Assembly (NCBI GenBank): GCA_003021505.1 | Contig: PXPT01000097.1 | Coordinates: 1-60,456 of the forward strand | Direction: 5' to 3' | DNA: 60,456 nucleotides | Source of the DNA: Cyanobacteria bacterium QS_4_48_99 | GTDB lineage: Bacteria > Cyanobacteriota > Cyanobacteriia > Cyanobacteriales > Rubidibacteraceae | In this document: positions 17,111 to 26,119 of the stretch, in pieces | Position numbering within the stretch: position 1 is the stretch's first letter | How the letters are laid out: each line of letters starts with the position of its first letter | Translations under genes and position numbers: made by a program | The notes under the pieces: model-generated | Databases searched by the model: none | What the model was told of the DNA's origin: nothing | The model's input: the letters and a program-made list of their open reading frames with translations, nothing else

Positions 17111-20100
17111 ATGAATCCTGTTGAAGCTTATATTCGCAATCTGAGCGAGATTCGCTCTTCTGGTGCTGCTGTCAAAGAAACATCCTACTTACGGAGCGTT
17201 GGAAGCTCTCTTTAACGAAGTGGGCAAAATGCTCAAGCCTAGAGTTCGCTGCATTATTAACTTGAAAAATCGCGGCGCAGGGCTACCGGATGGGGGTTGT
17301 TCGCGGCTAACCAATTTCCAAAGCATTCTGAGGCTGAACCCTTCGAGTCTCTTAATCCTGAACGTGGGGTAGTTGAAGTTAAAGGGACTGGGGATGATGC
17401 CTGGGTGATCGCTGAAAGCGAGCAGGTTCAGCGCTATTGGCAGCGATATCGTCAAGTGCTGGTGACGAATTACCGCGATTTTGTTCTCATTGGTGAAGAT
17501 GGCAATGGCAACCGAGTGGAATTAGAAAGTTACCGTTTGGCAGAGAGTGAGGCGGATTTCTGGGCAAAAGCTGCCAAGCCGCACCAGTTCGCTGAGGAAC
17601 AGGGCGATCGCTTCCTAGAATATCTCAAGCGGGTGATGCTCTATGCGGCTCCCATTGTTACCCCTGCGGATGTGGCATGGTTTCTCGCATCAATTGCCCG
17701 CGACGCGAAATCTCGCATTGAGCGACATACGGCGCTTCCTACCCTAACCACGATTCGCACGGCTCTAGAAGAGGCATTGGGGGTTAAATTCGAGGGGGAA
17801 AAGGGCGATCGCTTCTTTCGTTCTACCTTAATTCAAACCCTATTTTACGGCGTTTTCTCTGCCTGGGTGCTGTGGCACAAGGAAAGCCCCAACCGGCAAG
17901 ACAAATTTGACTGGAGAACTGCGGCTTATTACCTGCGTGTGCCCATGATTCAGGCACTTTTCTATCAAGTATCTGATCCCAGAAAACTGATGGCGTTGGA
18001 ATTAGTTGAGGTGCTGGATTGGACAGGTGCAGTGCTCAACCGCGTTAGGCGAGGGGAGTTTTTTGCCCGGTTTGAACAAGCGCAAGCAGTGCAGTATTTT
18101 TATGAGCCATTTTTGCAAGCTTTCGATCCCCAATTACGCAAAAAATTAGGCGTTTGGTACACGCTGCCAGAGATTGTCCAATACATGGTTGCCCGCGTGG
18201 ATACAGTTTTACGCGAAGAGTTATAGATTGAGGATGGCTTGGCAAATCCCGATGTTTACATTCTCGATCCTTGCTGCGGTACGGGGGCTTATTTAGTAGA
18301 AGTAATCAACTGCATTGCTAACACCTTGGAGGAAAAAGGTGAAGGTGCTTTAGCGATGGATGATGTCAGGGAAGCAGCCACTAAACGAGTATTTGGGTTC
18401 GAGATTTTGACTGCGCCATTTGTAGTAGCGCACTTACAATTAGGGTTAGCTTTACAAAATTTAGGCGTACCTTTGTCAGATGAAAAAGAGCGCGTGGGAG
18501 TGTATCTTACCAATGCGCTCACGGGATGGGAGCCACCAGACGAGGAAGCCAAAAAGAAAATTCAACAACTGGAACTAAATTTTCCTGAACTGAATCGAGA
18601 GCGAGAAGCAGCAGATGAAGTCAAGCGAGATAAACCCATTCTAGTCGTTTTAGGGAATCCACCTTATAAAGCTTTTGCTGGAACAAGTCCGGCTGAGGAA
18701 GAGGAATTAGTCGAGCCATATAAAGAAAGACTAATTTCGGAGTGGGGAATTAGAAAATATAATCTTGATGACCTTTATGTGCGCTTTTTCCGTTTAGCGG
18801 AACAACGGATTGCGGAGAAGACTGGCAAGGGAGTAGTATGCTACATTTCCAATTTTTCTTACTTGAGCGATCCATCTTTTGTGGTCATGCGGCAACGCTT
18901 TTTAAGTGAGTTTGACCAACTATGGTTTGATTGTATGAATGGCGATAGCCGCGAGACTGGCAAATTAACACCAGAAGGTAAACCTGATCCCAGTGTATTT
19001 TCTACTGAATATAACCGCGAGGGAATTCGGTTAGGAACTTCCATTTCTCTATTAGTTCGCCAACCAAAACGGAGTCAGAAACCGAAAGTCCTTTTTCGAG
19101 ATTTCTGGGGAAAGAAGAAACGAACAGATGTCCTCGCCAGCCTCAATACTGAAAACTTTGATGCTCAGTATGAAACTGTTAGCCCAGACAAAAGCAACCG
19201 TTACTCTTTCCGTTTCTCTAATGTTTCCTCGCAGTATCTAGAGTGGCTAAAGTTGGTGGATTTATGTGCAGAAACTCCCAGCAATGGTTTAATGGAAAAG
19301 CGCGGTAGTGCATTGATTTATATAGATAAAGATGCCCTTGAGAAGCGGATGCAGATGTATTATGACATCAAAGTTGATTGGGAAACTCTCAAGGCATTGG
19401 CACAGGATTGACTAAAAATGCTGCTGGATTTGAGCCTAAGAAAGTTCGTGCAAAAGTCCTTGCTGCGGAAGCTTACAATCAAAATCAATTACGCCGTTAT
19501 GCACTCCGCCCCTTTGAAACGCGCTGGTGCTACTACAGTGGCATTAGCACACTATGGAACCGCTCTCTACCCGCTCTATGGGCACAATGCTGGGAGGGCA
19601 ATTCATTTCTTATGAGTCGTCCTGCTGGGGTAGCAAATCCAGAAGGAGTGCCATTCTTTTTCACGCGGGTTCTCGGAGATAATGATTTCCAGCGAGGTCA
19701 TTCCTATTATTTTCCCTTTCGTTTACAAACTACACAAAAGCAGAAAGGTAAGAAAAACTCTGAGCCAGACACACTTTTTAATGTTGATAATTTGGCAGAC
19801 ACTACACTCAAGGCTAATCTGTCTCAAAAAGCCCGCGATTATTTCACCCAACTAGGAATTACCAACCCTGATGCTGATGCTGATACAGCGGGACTCATTT
19901 GGATGCACGCTTTAGCAATTGGTTACTCACCGGCATACTTGAGTGAAAATGCTGATGGTATCCGTCAAGATTGGCCCCGCATTCCCTTACCTAATTCTAG
20001 AGAATTGCTCTTTGCTTCAGCAGAGTTAGGTAAACAAGTCGCAGCATTACTTGATACAGAAAATCCTGTTGCTGGTGTGACTCAAAAAGTTCGTTCAGAA

Positions 20101-20595
20101 TTAAAAGCGATCGCGCTTATTTCCCGTGTTGGTAGTGGCAACATTAACCCAGACTCAGGCGAATTAGCGATCACCTCTGGTTGGGGATATGCTGGCAGTC
20201 GAGGTGTCACTATGCCAGGAAAAGGAAAAGTTGTCGAACGCCCCTACACATCCCAAGAAGAAGCTGCTATCAAAGAAGGAGCTACAGCCCTTGGTTTAAC
20301 AACTGAGCAAGCAATGGAGCAATTAGGTAACACTACCTGCGATATTTATCTTAATGATACTGCTTACTGGAAAAATCTTCCCACCAAAGTTTGGAATTAC
20401 ACCATCGGCGGCTACCAAGTTATTAAGAAATGGTTGAGCTATCGGGAAGAAAGACTACTAGGGCGCAGCCTCAAAAAAGAAGAAGTCCGCGAAGTAAGCA
20501 ATATGGCTCGCCGCATCAGTGCAATTTTACTTCTAGAGACAGAACTGGATAAAAACTATCAGCTAATTAAGCAATCAACCTATTCTTTTGATTAA
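17111..20595 (+). pseudogene. Large N6-adenine DNA methylase / type ISP-IIG restriction-modification enzyme, four lesions
   Basis: The gene would encode about 1160 residues from ATG 17111 (MNPVEAYIRNLSEI). It is broken by an extra base near 17190 (TSYYGALEAL interrupted), a missing base near 17297 (before FAANQFPKHSE), an in-frame TAG at 18224-18226, and a missing base near 19399 (between ETLKAL and GTGLTKNAAGF). The catalytic parts remain visible: SAM motif I ILDPCCGTGAYLVE, motif IV VLGNPPYKAF, the linker YTLPEIVQYMVARVD, and a C-terminal target-recognition-like half ending YQVIKKWLSYREERLLGR. N-terminal restriction-nuclease sequence is likely but I cannot point to its residues. No separate endonuclease gene is nearby. 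Confidence 0.82.
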
Positions 20596-20623
20596 CTCAA
20601 TTTTTGTACTTATTACCGCAGGT

Positions 20624-20675
20624 TCACCCCCCTGTATCCCCCCTTGTAAAGGGTGGAAGTACCCCCCCCTTGCTA
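20624..20675. repeat. CCCCCCTTGTAAAGGG(GG)-type palindromic repeat
   Basis: CCCCCCTTGTAAAGGGTGG and flanking C-runs form a stem whose sequence matches the hairpin at 46600-46623 downstream of pntB. It is a dispersed palindrome common in cyanobacterial spacers. Here it lies just after the broken methylase gene and before the acyl synthetase gene, where it could act as a terminator. Confidence 0.55.
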
Positions 20676-20758
20676 GCTAGTTAACTCACCCAATGCAGAC
20701 AGAATTAATCAAACAGCAGTATCGTATAATAATGTGTGCCCCTGAGTGCGATTGAGCG

Positions 20759-22717
20759 ATGTCAAAACAATCCCCTAGCGCCTACCAAACGAGCGATCGC
20801 GATCAAGCTAACTTCAACCAACCGGCTGATTACTCCTCAATTGAGTCCTTGCCCGAAATTTGGTCTCTAGCAGCCCAGCGATTTAGTGATATAGTGGCAC
20901 TGCGTGACCCCCACGCTCAACCAGAAGTCGTGATCACTTACGCTGAGTTAGATCAGCAGATTCAGCAATTTGCGGCAGGCTTACAGGCAAAAGGTGTTCC
21001 ACCTGCATCGAAAGTTTCCCTGTTCGCTGATAATAGCCCCCGCTGGCTGATTGCCGATCAAGGAATTATGATGGCTGGGGCGGTGGATGTAGTACGCTCT
21101 TCGCAAGCGGCTCAAGACGAGTTACTGTATATCCTTAGTGATAGCGATAGCACCAGTTTAGTCGTCGAAGACAATAAGACTTTACAAAAGCTGCGATCGC
21201 AGTTGCATGGTTTGCCGATTGAACTGGTAGTTTTACTCTCGGATGAAGCGCCAGAAGCGGAAGAAGGCTTAACCATTCTCAACTTCGAGCAACTGATGGC
21301 AGCCGGGGAAGATCGCGCCTTACAACCCGTTGCCCAAAACCGGGAAACCCTCGCTACTCTACTTTATACCTCTGGCACGGGGGGAAATCCCAAGCCGGTG
21401 ATGCTCTCCCATGATAATCTCATGCATCAGGTGAGAGCCATTCCTGCCGTCATCCAACCTCAACCAGGCGATCGCGCCCTTAGTATTCTCCCCAGTTGGC
21501 ACGCTTACGAACGCAGTTGTGAATATTTTCTCCTCTCCCTAGGCTGCACTCAGATCTATACTAATCTCCGTGCTTTCAAAAAAGACCTGAAGCAATTCCA
21601 ACCGCACTACATGGTTGGTGTCCCTCGGCTGTGGGAATCAATTTACGAAACCATCCAAAAGCAGTTCCGCGAACAACCAGCGAATAAACAGCGACTCGTG
21701 AATTTCTTGCTAGGAATTTCTCAGCGTCAGATTATTGCCAAGCGCATGTATCAGGGATTGTACCTTGACAATCTCCATCCCAAACTTAGCCAACGCCTCA
21801 TCGCTGGCATGCAAGCCGCTACTCTCCTGCCACTTCATGCTTTAGCCGAACGCCTCGTTTACAAAAAAGTCCGCGAAGCTACGGGTGGCAAGCTTAAAAC
21901 GGTGATCAACGGCGGGGGAGCTTTAGCAAGGCATATCGACGACTTTTATGAAATAATCGGCGTTCCTCTGCTAGTTGGCTACGGACTCACAGAAACTTCT
22001 CCTGTCACCAACGCGCGTCGCCCCTGGCATAACCTCCGGGGTTCATCTGGACAACCCCTTCCCGAAACAGAGGTGCAGATTGTTAATCCCGAAACTCGCC
22101 AGCCTCTAGCACAGGGAGAAAAGGGACTCGTGATGATACGGGGTTCCCAGGTGATGCAGGGTTATTATAAGAAACCGGAAGCAACAGCGAAGGCAATCGA
22201 TGCAGAAGGCTGGTTTGATACTGGGGATCTGGGTTGGCTAACACCCACAAATGATTTAGTATTGACCGGGCGAGCCAAGGATACAATCGTATTATCAAAT
22301 GGAGAAAATATTGAGCCACTGCCGCTTGAAAATGCCTGTGCGCGGAGTCCCTACATTGACCAGATTATGGTAGTCGGTCAAGATCAGCGATCACTCGGTG
22401 CTTTAATTGTTCCCAATCTTGAGGTACTGAAGCAGTGGGAAGCCTCGCAGGAGGGACAAGGGGACAAGGGGACAAGGGGACAAGGGGAAACTCCTCACCT
22501 GGAAAGCAAACCTGTCCAGAACTTATTCCGGCAAGAGTTGAATCGAGAGGTTCAAAATCGCCCAGGATATCGCCCAGATGACCGCATCGGAACTTTCAAA
22601 CTGATTCTAGAGCCATTTTCGGTCGAGAATGGGATGATGACTCAAACGTTGAAAATTAAGCGTCCTGTAGTTAGCGATCGCTATAGCGATTTGATTGAGA
22701 AAATGTTTGAGAAATAA
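20759..22717 (+). CDS. aas: Long-chain acyl-ACP / acyl-CoA synthetase
   Basis: The 652-aa AMP-forming ligase activates fatty acids, in cyanobacteria mainly to acyl-ACP for recycling of free fatty acids at the membrane. It has the P-loop TSGTGGNPKPVMLSHDN near residue 205 (departing from TSGTTG.PKG at two positions), LPSWHAYERSCEYF, GYGLTETSPV, WFDTGDLGWL and GRAKDTIVLSNGENIEP. A lysine-rich C-terminus contains TLKIKR. Four GGGACAAG repeats are read through near residue 565. ATG start. Acyl-ACP over acyl-CoA is inferred from the single-copy cyanobacterial habit. Confidence 0.88.
   Translation: MSKQSPSAYQTSDRDQANFNQPADYSSIESLPEIWSLAAQRFSDIVALRDPHAQPEVVITYAELDQQIQQFAAGLQAKGVPPASKVSLFADNSPRWLIADQGIMMAGAVDVVRSSQAAQDELLYILSDSDSTSLVVEDNKTLQKLRSQLHGLPIELVVLLSDEAPEAEEGLTILNFEQLMAAGEDRALQPVAQNRETLATLLYTSGTGGNPKPVMLSHDNLMHQVRAIPAVIQPQPGDRALSILPSWHAYERSCEYFLLSLGCTQIYTNLRAFKKDLKQFQPHYMVGVPRLWESIYETIQKQFREQPANKQRLVNFLLGISQRQIIAKRMYQGLYLDNLHPKLSQRLIAGMQAATLLPLHALAERLVYKKVREATGGKLKTVINGGGALARHIDDFYEIIGVPLLVGYGLTETSPVTNARRPWHNLRGSSGQPLPETEVQIVNPETRQPLAQGEKGLVMIRGSQVMQGYYKKPEATAKAIDAEGWFDTGDLGWLTPTNDLVLTGRAKDTIVLSNGENIEPLPLENACARSPYIDQIMVVGQDQRSLGALIVPNLEVLKQWEASQEGQGDKGTRGQGETPHLESKPVQNLFRQELNREVQNRPGYRPDDRIGTFKLILEPFSVENGMMTQTLKIKRPVVSDRYSDLIEKMFEK
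22453..22487. repeat. GGGACAAG x4 tandem repeat inside aas
   Basis: Four perfect GGGACAAG octamers (22453-22484) plus GGG lie inside the coding sequence. They add a Gly/Gln/Lys/Asp-rich linker (EGQGDKGTRGQGE) in the C-terminal subdomain without a frameshift. Its composition matches the repeats of the intergenic regions. Confidence 0.75.
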
Positions 22718-22823
22718 TAGTTCAAGCTGCTGGCGGATTGAAGGGCGCGAAAGTTAAAAACTTAGAAAAGTTGCGCTCTATGCGCGTTTCCACAAGTGGA
22801 CAAATACCAAGGATAAAACCCGA

Positions 22824-23273
22824 ATGAGTGAAGCAAAATCGAGTCTACTTTTAAAGCGTCCAGTTACCCTAAAGGCAATTGTTACTTCCCGCTGGAGGGA
22901 GGAAGTCCAGCAACAACTTCAGGGGCAAATTAATGATGTTGATTCTCAGATGCAACAGTTAGAGAGCCAAGGGCAAAAAGCGATCGCAGAAATTCAAAAA
23001 CAAGGCGTGAATCCACCTGGTCCTCAACTTCAGCAGCAAATCGAAAGTGTTCAAAACCAGGTTAATGAAAAGAAAAGGGAAATGGTAGAGCAGAGAAATC
23101 AAGCTCTACAGCAATTGCAGCAGGTACAAACCTTTGAACTCGGACAAGAGGTCAATCAGGGGCAAATGGATAGTTTTGTCCGTGTCGAATCGGGAGACAA
23201 CCTCGCGCAAAAGATGAACGTAGAAATTCTCCTGCGCGATGGGGTAGTTGAAGAAATTCGCGGTGAGATCTAA
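22824..23273 (+). CDS. YlqD family protein
   Basis: The 149-aa soluble protein has a central coiled coil (about residues 25-100, Gln-rich heptads such as LESQGQKAIAEIQ and QVNEKKREMVEQRNQA). It ends in a small beta domain (VRVESGDNLAQKMNVEILLRDGVVEEIRGEI), as in the YlqD family. The N-terminal SLLLKRPVTLKAIVTSRW is conserved in cyanobacteria. The function is unknown. ATG start; alone between the synthetase and an insertion-sequence scrap. Confidence 0.85.
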   Translation: MSEAKSSLLLKRPVTLKAIVTSRWREEVQQQLQGQINDVDSQMQQLESQGQKAIAEIQKQGVNPPGPQLQQQIESVQNQVNEKKREMVEQRNQALQQLQQVQTFELGQEVNQGQMDSFVRVESGDNLAQKMNVEILLRDGVVEEIRGEI

Positions 23274-23348
23274 TCTCAAATCCGGTTAAATACTCATAGT
23301 TAAGGCAGAGGTGGGGACGCGAAAACACGGGTAAACGGGGACACGGGG

Positions 23349-23534
23349 ATGCGGGGAGGTGTTTTATTAGGAGTAATCAAACGGATTTATCTAATACCTC
23401 TAGAACTAGCTAGCGGTCGTCAATTTATTTGGGAGTTTTCCTACCTCGATCAGGTATGCTTCGAAAAATATCTTTATAGATTTGCGCAAACTTTTCCTAA
23501 TGAACTACCTTTACTACCAAAGGCGGCATTTTGA
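23349..23534 (+). mobile_element. IS630-family transposase fragment
   Basis: The 60-residue open frame contains SGRQFIWEFSYLDQVCFEKY and LYRFAQTFPNELPLL. This resembles the region just before the second catalytic Asp of cyanobacterial IS630 transposases (FFWEFSHLD..CF...L..FA...P). The DNxxxH motif, the third acidic residue and both ends are missing. It is a solitary scrap with STRR-like DNA on its left. Confidence 0.6.
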
Positions 23535-23556
23535 TAAGTATAGGGAGAAATAATAC

Positions 23557-24405
23557 GTGAGCACCGATACCGAAATGACATTGCCTGCGGGCAATACTTC
23601 ACCTGATCTGTCAACCGGATCGGTTTGGTTTATCGGGAATGCCACCGTCCTGATTCGCTATGCTGGGTTTACAATCTTAACCAACCCGACCTTTATCCAC
23701 ATGCATGAGCAGGTTCCGCTAGAGTATGGGCTACACACTAAACGTCTGACCAACCCAGCCATCGAGATTCACGAGTTGCCCCTTCTGGATCTCATCGTTC
23801 TCTTGCACTTCCATGGGGATCACTTTGACCAGGTAGCAGAACAGGAACTAGACAAGTCGCTGCCCATAGTGACAACGCCCGAAGCAACCAAGGAACTCGG
23901 GCAGCGAGGATTCAACAACACATACCCACTTGATACGTGGTCATCCCTGACGGTGGGGAAGGGAGATATTCGTTTCCTAATCACCTCAACGCCCGGACGG
24001 CATGGATCACCGCTCTCGGAGGTGGTGCTACCAGAGGTCATGGGAAGTATTTGGGAGTTCCAATCGCCATCGGGGTCAATTCTCTTTAGGATTTATATTA
24101 CTGGTGACACGCTTGCGATTGACGACTTGAAGGAGAACCCGCGTCGCTACTAGGACATTGATCTCGCTCTTTTGCATTTAGGCGGGACGCAGGTACTTGG
24201 CATTATGGTAACGATGGACGGAAAACAGGGCGTGGATGCGATGCAGATCGTGAATCCCAAGCGTGCCATCCCGATCCACTATAGGGACTACGATGTTTTT
24301 AAGTCCCCGCTGTCTGACTTTCAGCGTGAGGTGAAGACGGCGGGAGTTGAGAACCGAGTCCAATACCTCACTCATGGCGAGACCTACACGTTCAATGCAG
24401 GTTGA
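23557..24405 (+). pseudogene. Metallo-beta-lactamase-fold hydrolase split by one stop codon
   Basis: The frame begins at GTG 23557 and is in register with the downstream part from 24172, interrupted only by a TAG at 24151-24153 (between NPRRY and DIDLALLHLGGTQ). The combined protein of 282 residues has the MBL motif LHFHGDHFDQV near residue 85, TPGRHGSP, YITGDT and IHYRDYDVF, as in UlaG-like/YfiR-type metal-dependent hydrolases. The zinc ligands lie on both sides of the stop, so the truncated 198-aa product should be inactive. Horizontal origin is plausible. Codon usage looks less HIP1-rich than the neighbours. Confidence 0.8.
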
Positions 24406-24489
24406 GTTCATAATCTGTCTACAAGCTTTCACCTTACTCCGAGTCTGTTCCGGTCTGCTTGATAGTACAGTTCACCCGGTTAAAGTAAC

Positions 24490-26022
24490 CTAAACCCCAA
24501 TTCCCAAACGCCCTGCCAAGCCAGGACTTAATGGAATGAGCGTTGCCAGCATCAAAAACAGCGCCAATAAACCCAAAGCTGCCCGAGCATCATCGGGTTC
24601 GGTTAGTTCATTCAGGCTAGGACGTTCTTGAGTTCGCTGCAAGAAGAGAATCAGAATCCCCCAATAAAGTGGAATGGGATTGCTCGGATTCACAATCGCA
24701 ATAATGCCCAACACCACCAGCGTTGCCACCGTGGTGCGTCGCGTAGTTTTCCGCCCATAGATTGCCTGAACAACTCGCCCTCCATCTAACTGTCCTGCTG
24801 GCATTAAGTTTAATGCTGTAATCACTAAGCCCAGCCAACCAATCACCGTGAAGGGATGGACATCTACCAGGGAAGCTTGCAACTCAGAACCCAATGTCAC
24901 CCTTGCCAGGGAACCCACCAAAATCGACCCCTGGAAAAACTCCGTTGGCACCTGAAAAGTGCTTCCAGAATGGGAAAGAAGCAAGCCTGTAACCAGCATT
25001 AACAAAGAGACAATCCCCCCAGCAGCGGGTCCAGCTAGAGCAATATCAAACAGCGCCCTTCGCGTGGGAAGGAGGGACTCAAACCGAGTAATTGCTCCAA
25101 AAGAACCGATTTGCACACTCGGGATGAAAAAAGGGAAGCTCAGGCGCTGGTTATAGCGTTGAGCAAAGATGCGATGTCCCATTTCATGAGCGCCGAGGAG
25201 GAACCAAAGCCCTAAACTGAGAGGAACTGCTTCTCTAAAACGCCCCAAGTTATTAAAGAAATCAAAACCCAGCAGGAGGCTAAACGCTTCGATACTGCTG
25301 ACAAAGGTTGCTACTAGAAGCAGGAGTGCCAAAACTTTCTGGGCAGGTGTAGCTGGTTGGGGATCATTGCTACTGGGGAGAACAATCGCCACAGGTTTTC
25401 CTTCCGGGTTTTCAACCAAAAATAGTCGATATTTTTCACCGAAGCGCTCTTCTAAGTTCGCCGAGAGCTTGGAATAAACCTGCTCTGGCTCTCCCCGCAA
25501 ATTTCCTTGAAAAATTGCCCCTTCTTTATAGGGAATCGTCTCAGTGGCGTAGAAGGTATCGATTCCAAAAATTTCCTGAATGGTTTGGAGGTCTTCTTGG
25601 GGAATGGGGGGTGTTTGCTGAGATGTGGTAGTCTTTTGGTTTTCTGACTCTGGAGAGGTTTCGGTAGCTTCGCTTGTTGAAGTAGTGTTCTCTGCTTCGC
25701 TTGAGTCCTGCTGCTTTAGCCTTTCGGTGGCACGTTCGCGTAGAATCGTTTCTTGACCTGCGGCTCTCAGGCGATTGCCCAGATAAATATATGCACCGGC
25801 TGAGGCAACAATTAAAAATAAAATGCCGATAATGTTGAGGTAAATTCCCGCGGCAAACAGCCCAAAGAACAGTAGCCAGGGAGCCATCAAAACTACCGAT
25901 TGCAGCCAGGATAAAATTCCGATTTTGCCGTAAGGTCGCGCTCGGTTGAAGCCCCAAACTAAAATTCCTAAAGCGACGAGGAGAATTAGAGCTGTTGCTA
26001 TCGTCTCTGAGCTATTAAACAT
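24490..26022 (-). CDS. Site-2 protease family (EGY/M50-type) membrane metalloprotease
   Basis: The 510-aa intramembrane zinc protease has N-terminal hydrophobic helices (about 10-80) and a low-complexity Thr/Ser/Glu/Gln linker (105-140). A GNLRGEP motif (172-178) is typical of the EGY family. The zinc motif HEMGH is at 279-283 and the third ligand LDGGR is near 412-416. Further helices run to the end. Plant EGY relatives are needed for chloroplast development. Substrates in cyanobacteria are unknown. ATG start. The downstream gap carries no related gene. Confidence 0.9.
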   Translation of the reverse strand: MFNSSETIATALILLVALGILVWGFNRARPYGKIGILSWLQSVVLMAPWLLFFGLFAAGIYLNIIGILFLIVASAGAYIYLGNRLRAAGQETILRERATERLKQQDSSEAENTTSTSEATETSPESENQKTTTSQQTPPIPQEDLQTIQEIFGIDTFYATETIPYKEGAIFQGNLRGEPEQVYSKLSANLEERFGEKYRLFLVENPEGKPVAIVLPSSNDPQPATPAQKVLALLLLVATFVSSIEAFSLLLGFDFFNNLGRFREAVPLSLGLWFLLGAHEMGHRIFAQRYNQRLSFPFFIPSVQIGSFGAITRFESLLPTRRALFDIALAGPAAGGIVSLLMLVTGLLLSHSGSTFQVPTEFFQGSILVGSLARVTLGSELQASLVDVHPFTVIGWLGLVITALNLMPAGQLDGGRVVQAIYGRKTTRRTTVATLVVLGIIAIVNPSNPIPLYWGILILFLQRTQERPSLNELTEPDDARAALGLLALFLMLATLIPLSPGLAGRLGIGV

Positions 26023-26119
26023 TGTTGCTATTGGTAAAAAGCGCTACCTCGTACTTTGGTAATTATACCTTGGTGCGATGCAGGGTAATCTAGAGCATAA
26101 TTAAGCTAGACAAGTTTCG

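Noticed and set aside
18224-24153. Stop-codon reassignment (TAG read as an amino acid)
   Set aside because: TAG ends several intact genes and other lesions are TAA, TGA or frameshifts, so a recoded TAG is not needed.
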